From NCBI GenBank assembly GCA_947178045.1, contig CAMWWR010000184.1, forward strand, positions 1 to 5,013: a stretch of 5,013 nucleotides of DNA, written 5' to 3'. Below are positions 1 through 4,842 of the stretch, piece after piece (within the stretch, counting starts at the first letter, position 1; each line of letters begins with the position of its first letter). The notes below the pieces were generated by a model that was given only the letters and a program-made list of their open reading frames with translations, had not been told where the DNA came from and did not search any database. The stretch comes from an uncultured Clostridia bacterium. GTDB taxonomy: Bacteria; Bacillota; Clostridia; Lachnospirales; Lachnospiraceae. The translations under genes were made by a program, and so were the position numbers.

Positions 1-1335
1 CACAATCTGTTAAAATCGACAAAGCGCCGGATCGTCAAGCACGGACAGACGGTGAATCTCGGCTGTTTCCGCGTGGAATTTATCCGGACAAACCACAGCA
101 TCGCGGACGCGGCGGCGCTCGCCATTTTTACGCCGGCGGGCCTGATCATCCACACGGGCGATTTCAAGGTGGACTACACGCCGATTTTCGGCGACATGAT
201 CGACCTGCAGCGGTTCGGCGAGCTGGGCAGAAAGGGCGTGCTCGCGCTGCTCTGCGAGAGTACGAACGTGCTGCGCCCGGGCTTTACGCCGTCGGAGCGC
301 ACTGTCGGAAAGACCTTCGACAGCATTTTTGCGGAGAATAAGAACAGCCGCATCATCATCGCAACCTTCGCCTCCAATGTCGACCGCGTGCAGCAGATCA
401 TCAATTCGGCGCAGAAGTACGGCAGGAAGGTCATCGTCGAGGGGCGCAGCATGGTGAATATTATCACGACGGCGATGGAGCTCGGCTATATCAATATTCC
501 GGACAATCTGCTGATCGATATCGAGACGATGAAGAATTATACAGACGACCAGCTCGTGCTTGTGACGACCGGGAGCCAGGGCGAGGCGATGGCAGCGCTG
601 TCCCGCATGGCGGCCTCCATCCACAAAAAGGTGACGATCACGCCGGGGGATACCGTCGTGTTCAGCTCCACCCCGATCCCAGGCAACGAAAAGAGCGTGT
701 CCAAGGTTATCAACGAGTTGACGATGAAGGGTGCCAAGGTAATCTTTCAGGAAACCCATGTATCGGGCCATGCCTGCCAGGAGGAGATCAAGCTGATCTA
801 TGCGCTCACAAGGCCGAAATATTCGGTTCCGGTGCATGGAGAATACCGTCACCGCGTCCGCCAGAAGGAGCTGGCGCAGGAGATGGGCGTGCCGAAGGAA
901 AACATTTTTATTCTGGCGTCCGGCGATGTGCTGGAGATGTCCGAGGACAGCGCGGGTGTTACGGGGCATGTGCCGGCGCAGGGCATCTTCGTTGACGGAC
1001 TCGGCGTCGGGGACGTTGGCAATATCGTGCTGCGTGACCGCCAGTATCTGTCGGAAAACGGCCTGATTATCGTTGTCGTCACGCTGGAGCGGCACAGCAA
1101 TCAGGTGCTGGCCGGGCCGGACATCGTCTCCCGCGGCTTTGTCTATGTGAGGGAGGCGGAAAACCTGATGGACGAGGCGGCCGAGGTGGTCAACGATGCG
1201 ATGGAACGCTGCATGTCGAAAAACACCTCGGACTGGGGCAAGATAAAGAATGAGATCAAGGACTCCCTGAGCGATTATATCTGGAAAAAGATGAAGAGAA
1301 CTCCTATGATTTTGCCGATTATCATGGAGGTATAA
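1..1335 (+). CDS. rnjA: Ribonuclease J, C-terminal 444 codons (5' end outside window)
   Basis: RNase J is a metallo-beta-lactamase/beta-CASP ribonuclease with 5'-to-3' exonuclease and endonuclease activity, acting in the cytoplasm on mRNA turnover and rRNA processing. The frame is open from base 1, so the start lies upstream. Counting from the first codon, visible metal-site residues are His32 (NHSIAD), Asp54 (HTGDFK), and the beta-CASP histidines His257 (VSGHA) and His279 (VHGEYRH). The 22-residue spacing of the last two equals that of His368 and His390 in B. subtilis RNase J1. This implies about 111 missing N-terminal residues, including the HxHxDH motif, and a full length near 555, normal for the family. 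The C-terminal domain (about 310-444) appears complete and ends in MEV. RNase J1 versus J2 cannot be decided from the window, so the symbol is provisional; family assignment is secure. A hairpin begins at its stop codon. Confidence 0.95.
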   Translation, partial: HNLLKSTKRRIVKHGQTVNLGCFRVEFIRTNHSIADAAALAIFTPAGLIIHTGDFKVDYTPIFGDMIDLQRFGELGRKGVLALLCESTNVLRPGFTPSERTVGKTFDSIFAENKNSRIIIATFASNVDRVQQIINSAQKYGRKVIVEGRSMVNIITTAMELGYINIPDNLLIDIETMKNYTDDQLVLVTTGSQGEAMAALSRMAASIHKKVTITPGDTVVFSSTPIPGNEKSVSKVINELTMKGAKVIFQETHVSGHACQEEIKLIYALTRPKYSVPVHGEYRHRVRQKELAQEMGVPKENIFILASGDVLEMSEDSAGVTGHVPAQGIFVDGLGVGDVGNIVLRDRQYLSENGLIIVVVTLERHSNQVLAGPDIVSRGFVYVREAENLMDEAAEVVNDAMERCMSKNTSDWGKIKNEIKDSLSDYIWKKMKRTPMILPIIMEV

Positions 1336-1358
1336 GCTTGAAAATAAACTTTCAAGCT
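1335..1358 (+). other. Perfect 9-bp hairpin at the rnjA stop codon
   Basis: The arm AGCTTGAAA (1335-1343) pairs perfectly with TTTCAAGCT (1350-1358) around a six-base loop, ATAAAC. The last base of the RNase J stop codon is the first base of the stem. No T-tract follows (the next bases are CCTCG), so this is not a standard intrinsic terminator. It could protect the 3' end of the rnjA mRNA, act as a processing site, or be half of a larger leader fold for the next gene. The structure is read directly; any role is inferred. Confidence 0.55.
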
Positions 1359-1422
1359 CCTCGTGGAAGCGGTATCGCGAGCGGGTTTGCGATATGCGCG
1401 AGGAAAGGCGGGGAAAGCCGCC
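1359..1422 (+). other. GC-rich hairpins in the leader of the mltG-like gene
   Basis: Two further foldable elements fill the gap before the next gene. The first is nested: an outer CCTCG (1359-1363) pairs with CGAGG (1399-1403), enclosing TATCGC (1373-1378) paired with GCGATA (1389-1394). The second is GGCGG (1407-1411) paired with CCGCC (1418-1422) around a six-base purine-rich loop. Neither is followed by a T-tract. The last stem ends five bases before the Shine-Dalgarno sequence, so folding could influence ribosome access. A match to a known riboswitch was not recognised. Confidence 0.35.
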
Positions 1423-1426
1423 GCGG

Positions 1427-1434
1427 AAGGGAGG
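1427..1434 (+). promoter_or_regulatory. Ribosome binding site fixing the start at 1441
   Basis: AAGGGAGG lies six bases before ATG 1441, a near-ideal Shine-Dalgarno match and spacing. A longer in-frame reading from GTG 1363 exists, but it has no comparable site and would place basic, Gly/Ala-rich residues encoded by the hairpin region in front of the MKKS start and membrane anchor. The start at 1441 is therefore preferred. Confidence 0.75.
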
Positions 1435-1440
1435 ATCGTC

Positions 1441-1986
1441 ATGAAAAAATCAACCTCAGGAAAGCTGGCGCTGCGCCTGACCGGCGCAATTTCCAGATTC
1501 ATCATCAACACGATTTTCTATCTTGTTGTGGTATTTGTGATTATTAAGGGCGCCGACTATATCTACCACTTTGCCTACCAGGTGTTTGGTTCCGTTGCCA
1601 GGGAGGAAGCGCCGGGGACGGATGTGTCCGTGCAGATCTTCCGCGGCGAGACGACGATGAACATCGCGGCGAAGCTGGAGACGAGCCTGGTCATTGTGGA
1701 CAAATATTCCTTTCTTCTCAAAACAAAGCTGAAGGAATATAATATCATGCCGGGCACCTATATACTGAATACATCGATGGATTATAATGATATTCTGGAG
1801 ATCATAACGGATGCCTCCAACTCGATCGCTCAGGAGGAGAGCGTTGAGGGCAGTGGTGCGGGCGGAGGCGGAGCCGGGCAGGGAACCTCCGGCGCGGGCG
1901 GAAGTGGAGGCGGACAGGGAGCCGCCGGTGCGGAAGGAAGCGGAGCTGATAAGGGCGCCTCTGGCTCCGGAGGAGGCGCGCAATGA
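1441..1986 (+). CDS. Small MltG/YceG-like membrane protein without catalytic domain, Gly-rich tail
   Basis: This 181-residue protein has a short basic N-terminus, one membrane segment (about residues 20-36), and a region (about 60-125) resembling the LysM-like subdomain of MltG/YceG. The best match is PGTYILNTSMDYNDILEII, which parallels the conserved AGTY...M...E(M/I)L pattern. MltG is an inner-membrane endolytic murein transglycosylase of roughly 340-360 residues. Here the protein ends where the catalytic domain with its essential glutamate should begin, so it is unlikely to cut glycan itself. Short YceG-like proteins of this kind are, as I recall, common beside the methyltransferase and U32 genes in Lachnospiraceae, so reduction may be ancestral rather than a recent break. 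Residues 139-181 form a Gly/Ala/Ser tail of 12-residue repeats, presumably disordered and extracellular. Its stop overlaps the next start (ATGA), implying translational coupling. The role is unknown; a peptidoglycan-sensing or scaffold function is only a guess. Confidence 0.8.
   Translation: MKKSTSGKLALRLTGAISRFIINTIFYLVVVFVIIKGADYIYHFAYQVFGSVAREEAPGTDVSVQIFRGETTMNIAAKLETSLVIVDKYSFLLKTKLKEYNIMPGTYILNTSMDYNDILEIITDASNSIAQEESVEGSGAGGGGAGQGTSGAGGSGGGQGAAGAEGSGADKGASGSGGGAQ
1855..1983 (+). repeat. 36-bp in-frame tandem repeat encoding a 12-residue Gly-rich unit
   Basis: Three full imperfect units, 1855-1890, 1891-1926 and 1927-1962, plus a partial fourth (1963-1983), encode GAGGGGAGQGTS, GAGGSGGGQGAA, GAEGSGADKGAS and GSGGGAQ. 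The shared pattern is G-A-x-G-x-G-x-x-x-G-x-(S/A). A length that is a multiple of three lets copies be gained or lost without breaking the frame. The final partial unit also supplies the Shine-Dalgarno sequence of the following gene. Confidence 0.85.
1969..1986 (+). promoter_or_regulatory. Embedded ribosome binding site and ATGA start/stop overlap
   Basis: GGAGGAGG (1969-1976), made of Gly codons of the upstream protein's repeat tail, sits six bases before ATG 1983. The ATG overlaps the upstream TGA (1984-1986) as ATGA. This is the classic layout for coupled translation or re-initiation, and it fixes the methyltransferase start. Confidence 0.8.
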
Positions 1987-2918
1987 TTGTGGACGAGCGG
2001 ATTTCCGGCTATCTGCGCGCGCTGGAGCCCGACCAGCCGGAATATCTGGCCCGGCTTGAGGAGCAGGCGATACGCGAGGAGGTGCCGATCATCCGAAAGG
2101 ATGCTCAGGCACTTCTGCGCTTTTTGCTGCGGATGAGACGGCCGATGCGGCTTTTGGAGGTCGGGACGGCAGTCGGCTATTCGTGCATGTATATGAGTGA
2201 GTATATGCCGGAGGGCGCGCTGATCGCCACAGTGGAAAAGGTGCCGATGCGCCTGCGTCCGGCAAAGGAAAATCTTCAGAACGCCCCGCGCGTGGAGCAG
2301 ATCGCGCTTTTGGTCGGGGATGCGGCGGAAGTGCTTGCAAAGCTGGCAGACGGCGGTGTGAAGGCGGAGCCAGGCGGAAAGCTTTTGAGGGGCCCGGCGG
2401 AGGAGAGCATAGAAAGGCCGGAAGAGCATGCAGATACGACGGGGACAGATATCCCTGCGGAAGTAAGGGCGGGAAATTTGACAGAAGCCGTAGGTGGAGC
2501 GGAACAGGATCTCCCTGCAGAAGACCGACTGGATGGCACGAAAGCAGCGAGGGAGGGAAATCCGGCAAAGCCGGAAGGGCTGCAGGAGATTTATCTTCCG
2601 GCGGGGGAGCACTCGGCGTGGCTTGGCCAGTCCTTTTCCGAGCCGTATGATCTGATTTTTCTTGATGCGGCAAAGGGGCAGTATATGAATTTTCTGCCGG
2701 ATCTGCTCCGGCTGCTCCGGCCGGACGGAATCTTTGTGACAGACAATGTGCTGCAGGAGGGAAGCATCGCGGAGTCGAAATTTACGATCGTGCGGCGCGA
2801 CCGGACAATCCATAAGCGAATGCGGGAATATCTGTATGAGCTGACCCACCGCGAGGAGCTGAATACGGTGGTGTTGCCGGTCGGCGACGGCATGGCGGTC
2901 ACAACCTTTCGGAACTGA
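1983..2918 (+). CDS. trmR: TrmR/YrrM-type SAM O-methyltransferase with a large internal insertion
   Basis: This is a class I SAM-dependent methyltransferase of the YrrM/Methyltransf_3 (COMT-like) family, 311 residues. Visible motifs are the glycine-rich SAM loop LLEVGTAVGYS (57-67), the acidic residue after strand 2 (VEK, Glu84), GDAAEVL (112-118), DLIFLDAAKGQY (223-234), DNVL (254-257) and the C-terminal GDGMAVT (301-307). In B. subtilis, YrrM is TrmR, which methylates 5-hydroxyuridine at tRNA position 34 to 5-methoxyuridine. Downstream is a TrhP-like gene, the enzyme family that makes the hydroxyl group, supporting the same role here. Family members are usually about 210-220 residues; the excess is a block of about 98 residues (122-219) between the GDAAEVL helix and the DLIFLDA strand. 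All core motifs on both sides are intact and in frame, so the protein is probably functional. The family includes other O-methyltransferases, so substrate specificity is inferred from context. Confidence 0.88.
   Translation: MIVDERISGYLRALEPDQPEYLARLEEQAIREEVPIIRKDAQALLRFLLRMRRPMRLLEVGTAVGYSCMYMSEYMPEGALIATVEKVPMRLRPAKENLQNAPRVEQIALLVGDAAEVLAKLADGGVKAEPGGKLLRGPAEESIERPEEHADTTGTDIPAEVRAGNLTEAVGGAEQDLPAEDRLDGTKAAREGNPAKPEGLQEIYLPAGEHSAWLGQSFSEPYDLIFLDAAKGQYMNFLPDLLRLLRPDGIFVTDNVLQEGSIAESKFTIVRRDRTIHKRMREYLYELTHREELNTVVLPVGDGMAVTTFRN
2346..2639 (+). other. Lineage-specific insertion within the methyltransferase (residues 122-219)
   Basis: In ordinary YrrM proteins the GDA-EVL helix runs almost directly into the (Y/F)DLIF-DA strand. 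Here about 98 residues intervene, rich in Gly, Ala, Glu, Pro and Asp and lacking hydrophobic periodicity, so probably disordered. Degenerate internal repeats are visible: DIPAE (156-160), DLPAE (176-180) and YLPAGE (204-209). At DNA level, 2448-2463 and 2508-2523 match at 14 of 16 bases exactly 60 bp apart. A second pair, 2413-2433 and 2567-2585, differs by only a few changes. The block therefore looks grown by duplication inside the gene rather than being a recognised domain. Confidence 0.7.
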
Positions 2919-3217
2919 GACAGCGAGCAGTAAAGCAAAAAATGGCCATGAGAATAAAACGGGGTTCTTTCTCATGTTTTGTCGGATTTTGATTCACAGG
3001 CTTATTGATTTTGCTGAAAAGTTTGAAATACCAACAAAGAGCAAATATCCAAAGTCGGGAAAGAGCCTAAAACGGCTGTGAGGATGCAGGGCGAATGGCA
3101 GAAGCGCCTGCCGTTGCGGGGGCAGACAATTTTTGACGCGCAGGGCAGGAGAAAACCTCCCTGTCTGATTCGGAACAATACCGCGGGCCTGGTCTGCGGT
3201 GTGCACGGGGGATGGAA
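2919..3217 (+). other. Intergenic region between trmR and trhP with a hairpin-rich leader
   Basis: About 300 bases hold no convincing gene. The first half (to about 3050) is AT-rich and could hold a promoter, but no well-spaced pair of -35 and -10 boxes stands out. The second half is GC-rich and folds into several hairpins: AGCC/GGCT (3064-3077), CTGCC/GGCAG (3108-3125, then TTTTT at 3130-3134), CAGGG-c-AGG paired with CCTCCCTG around AGAAAA (3141-3163), and ACCGC/GCGGT (3180-3200). The last ends six bases before the trhP Shine-Dalgarno. No known riboswitch or T-box was recognised. B. subtilis has yrrN at this position; no remnant of it could be read here. Confidence 0.45.
2947..2980 (+). terminator. 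Weak terminator-like hairpin after trmR
   Basis: CATGAGAA (2947-2954) pairs perfectly with TTCTCATG (2969-2976) across a 14-base loop and is followed immediately by TTTT (2977-2980) and further T-rich sequence. It lies 28 bases after the trmR stop. The stem is AT-rich with a long loop, so termination is probably partial. If active, it would separate trmR from trhP transcription. Confidence 0.4.
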
Positions 3218-3220
3218 ATG
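3207..3220 (+). promoter_or_regulatory. Ribosome binding site favouring the trhP start at 3218
   Basis: GGGGGA (3207-3212) is five bases upstream of ATG 3218. The alternative in-frame ATG at 3212 abuts the G-run and has no properly spaced site, so 3218 is preferred. The proteins differ by only two residues, and an upstream stop at 3134 rules out a long extension. Confidence 0.55.
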
Positions 3221-4474
3221 AGTGGGATACGAGAAAGAAAAAAGCCGGAGCTTCTGATTCCGGCAAGCAGTCTTGAGGTGCTCAAGGCTGCCGTGATCTA
3301 CGGGGCGGATGCGGTCTATATCGGCGGGGAGCTTTACGGGCTGCGCGCGAAGGCGAAGAATTTCTCCGCGGAGGACATGAAGGAGGGCATTGCATTCGCC
3401 CATGCCCGCGGCAAAAAGGTCTATGTCACGGCGAATATTACGGCGCACAATCGTGACCTGGCGGGAGTGGAGGAGTATTTTCGGGAGCTTGGGCAGCTTG
3501 CTCCGGATGCGCTTATCATTTCCGATCCGGGCGTATTTGAGATCGCGCGGGAGACGGTGCCCGAGATTGATATTCATGTCAGTACGCAGGCGAACAATGT
3601 GAATTACCGGACCTGCCGGTTCTGGCAGAAGCTCGGCGCAACCCGCGTCGTGACGGCGAGGGAGCTGTCTCTGGCGGAGATTGCGGAGATTCGCGCGAAC
3701 ATTCCGGAGGAACTTGAGCTGGAGACTTTTGTGCACGGCGCGATGTGCATATCCTACTCCGGACGATGCCTGCTCAGCAATTTTCTGACAGGGAGAGACG
3801 CGAATCTCGGCGCGTGTACGCATCCGTGCCGGTGGAAATATTACCTGATGGAGGAGACGCGGCCGGGCGTCTATCTGCCGGTGTTCGAGAACGACCGGGG
3901 CACCTATATTTTCAACTCCAAGGATCTGTGCATGATTGAGCATGTGCCGGAGCTGGTGGAGGCCGGAATTGACAGCTTTAAGATTGAGGGACGCATGAAA
4001 AATGCGCTCTATGTGGCTGCCGTGGCGAGAACCTACCGGCGTGCGATTGACGATTATTTTACCTCGGAGGAATGCTATCGCTCGAATCTGGAATATTACC
4101 GCGAGGAGCTCGGCAAATGCACCTACCGCCAGTATACGACGGGCTTTTTCTTCCATAAGCCGACGGCGGACACGCAGATTTATGATAACAGCACATATGT
4201 AAAAAGCTACACCTATCTCGGCATTGTCCGTTCCGTTTCGGACGGCTGGTGTGAGATGGAGCAGCGCAACAAATTTTCGGTCGGGGACGAGGTCGAGGTA
4301 ATGAAGCCGTCCGGCGAGGATGTGCCGGTGAAGGTGCTTGCCATCCGGGACGAGGAGGGAACAGAGATGGAGAGCTGCCCGCACGCGCAGCAGAAAATTT
4401 TTGTGAAATTCAGCGGGGAGCCGGCTGCGTTTGACCTGATACGGCAGAGATGTGAGAATACGCCAGAAATGTGA
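3218..4474 (+). CDS. trhP: U32-family protein, probable tRNA uridine 5-hydroxylation enzyme TrhP (YrrO-like)
   Basis: This 418-residue protein belongs to the U32 'peptidase' family, many members of which are now known as iron-sulfur hydroxylation enzymes. It opens with the conserved KPELLIPASS...YGADAVYIGG (about residues 9-37). The U32 signature spans 169-187: E-x-F-x2-G-A-M-C-x4-G-x-C-x2-S, carrying Cys177 and Cys184. Further cysteines at 200, 204 (CTHPC) and 238 (SKDLC) supply candidates for the remaining [4Fe-4S] ligands. FKIEGRMKN (254-262) is also conserved. The C-terminal part (about 331-398) fits the U32 beta-barrel domain. Length agrees with B. subtilis YrrO (about 420). In B. subtilis YrrN/YrrO and in E. 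coli YegQ (TrhP), these proteins are needed for 5-hydroxyuridine at tRNA wobble position 34, with prephenate linked to the pathway. The TrmR homologue upstream would then methylate that hydroxyl. No secretion signal is seen. Other U32 roles (ubiquinone hydroxylation, collagenase-like) fit the context less well. Confidence 0.88.
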   Translation: MSGIRERKKPELLIPASSLEVLKAAVIYGADAVYIGGELYGLRAKAKNFSAEDMKEGIAFAHARGKKVYVTANITAHNRDLAGVEEYFRELGQLAPDALIISDPGVFEIARETVPEIDIHVSTQANNVNYRTCRFWQKLGATRVVTARELSLAEIAEIRANIPEELELETFVHGAMCISYSGRCLLSNFLTGRDANLGACTHPCRWKYYLMEETRPGVYLPVFENDRGTYIFNSKDLCMIEHVPELVEAGIDSFKIEGRMKNALYVAAVARTYRRAIDDYFTSEECYRSNLEYYREELGKCTYRQYTTGFFFHKPTADTQIYDNSTYVKSYTYLGIVRSVSDGWCEMEQRNKFSVGDEVEVMKPSGEDVPVKVLAIRDEEGTEMESCPHAQQKIFVKFSGEPAAFDLIRQRCENTPEM

Positions 4475-4551
4475 AGATATGTAAAGATATATCAGAAATA
4501 TAAAGATATAGAAGAAATGTAAGGATACAGTAGAAATGTGAAAGAACTTGA
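4465..4551 (+). repeat. Degenerate 19-bp AT-rich tandem repeats at the 3' end of trhP
   Basis: Units start with AGAAAT at 4465, 4494, 4513 and 4532. The clearest copies are AGAAATATAAAGATATAGA (4494-4512) and AGAAATGTAAGGATACAGT (4513-4531). The first interval is 29 bases because a second unit there lacks its first six bases. The first copy covers the last codons and stop of trhP, so the repeat has spread from, or into, the gene's end. The tract is purine-rich and clearly more AT-rich than the flanking genes. Confidence 0.75.
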
Positions 4552-4605
4552 AGAAAATGAAAAGTTTTTTGACGTAAGTCCTTGCATACAGAGTAAGTTC
4601 TTTCA
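4539..4605 (+). other. 11-bp inverted repeat linking the two repeat arrays
   Basis: TGAAAGAACTT (4539-4549) is the perfect reverse complement of AAGTTCTTTCA (4595-4605), with 45 bases between. The left arm could instead form a short AACTT (4545-4549) / AAGTT (4562-4566) hairpin followed by T residues to 4570. The two folds exclude each other in the trhP 3' untranslated RNA. Pairing is seen in the sequence; a regulatory switch is speculative. Confidence 0.4.
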
Positions 4606-4630
4606 TACAGAGTAAGCCCTTTTATACAGA
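4574..4630 (+). repeat. Second 19-bp tandem repeat (CATACAGAGTAAG)
   Basis: CATACAGAGTAAG occurs at 4585-4597 and 4604-4616, followed by a degenerate TATACAGA at 4623-4630, all exactly 19 bases apart. GTAAG at 4574, 4593 and 4612 keeps the same period and shows that an earlier partial unit precedes them. The unit differs from the AGAAAT repeat just upstream but has the same period. The array runs into the stem of the terminator. Confidence 0.8.
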
Positions 4631-4674
4631 AATTCCGGGAATGGATCCACGCAGGGTTCATTCCCGGAATTTTT
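4630..4674 (+). terminator. Strong intrinsic terminator downstream of trhP
   Basis: AAATTCCGGGAATG (4630-4643) pairs perfectly over 14 bp with CATTCCCGGAATTT (4659-4672) around a 15-base loop. A T-run (4670-4674) overlaps and follows the stem. It ends plus-strand transcription about 155 bases after trhP. On the minus strand only three T residues follow the stem, so termination of sigK transcripts here would be weaker, although the position between convergent genes makes dual use possible. Confidence 0.85.
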
Positions 4675-4749
4675 GGGCGGCGGAGACGGCTGTTTTAAAA
4701 GTTTCCGGATTGCTCGTGCCGGACTTTATTCCTGTCAGGTAAAATGCCC

Positions 4750-4768
4750 ATCTCCGCAAAGCGGAGAT
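4750..4768 (-). terminator. 8-bp perfect hairpin, possible weak sigK terminator
   Basis: ATCTCCGC (4750-4757) and GCGGAGAT (4761-4768) form a perfect stem with a three-base loop. Read on the minus strand it lies about 75 bases past the sigK stop and is followed by GGGCA and then TTTT. The stem is strong, but the T-tract is displaced by several bases, so terminator function is uncertain. Its right arm is part of the first unit of the third repeat array. Confidence 0.35.
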
Positions 4769-4810
4769 TGCCCGCAAAAGCAGAGATTGCCCGCAAAGTG
4801 AAGACTTAGG
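4758..4810 (+). repeat. Third short tandem repeat (18-19 bp) near the sigK 3' end
   Basis: Units AAAGCGGAGATTGCCCGC (4758-4775), AAAAGCAGAGATTGCCCGC (4776-4794) and a degraded third (4795-4810) lie head to tail. The core GAGATTGCCCGCAAA is identical at 4764-4778 and 4783-4797, 19 bases apart. The sequence is GC-rich and unrelated to the two AT-rich arrays, yet shares their period. Confidence 0.75.
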
Positions 4811-4842
4811 GAAAGGGAAACGCTGCTTAAATCACAGCTTCC

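Noticed and set aside
10..1095. Minus-strand open frame opposite rnjA
   Set aside because: Arg/His/Asp-rich shadow translation with no family resemblance. The plus strand is unmistakably RNase J.
1363..1440. N-terminal extension of the MltG-like protein from GTG 1363
   Set aside because: The extension is encoded by hairpin sequence, lacks a good ribosome binding site, and the start at 1441 has an ideal one directly before a typical MKKS membrane-protein beginning.
1830..2975. Long minus-strand open frame opposite trmR and the Gly-rich repeat
   Set aside because: It reads the complement of Gly codons as a Pro/Ala-rich end and has no known motifs. The plus strand carries clear methyltransferase motifs and a ribosome binding site.
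3084..3221. Possible 45-codon plus-strand ORF (MQGEWQKRL...) whose TGA overlaps the trhP ATG at 3218
   Set aside because: The ATGA overlap is suggestive of coupling, but no ribosome binding site is properly spaced from ATG 3084 or GTG 3078, the peptide resembles nothing known, and the stretch is better explained as hairpin-forming leader.
3002..4606. Long minus-strand open frame (over 500 codons) opposite trhP
   Set aside because: It is an antisense shadow of a well-recognised U32 gene in GC-rich DNA. The translation is rich in Arg, His and Leu, has no recognisable family, and runs across non-coding repeats and a hairpin-rich gap.
4465..4630. CRISPR-like array
   Set aside because: Units are about 19 bp, contiguous and degenerate, with no unique spacers and no cas genes. 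These are tandem repeats.
4465..4842. Insertion-sequence remnant or attachment site between trhP and sigK
   Set aside because: No transposase or integrase fragment, no terminal inverted repeats with target duplication, and the only long inverted repeat is the terminator stem.
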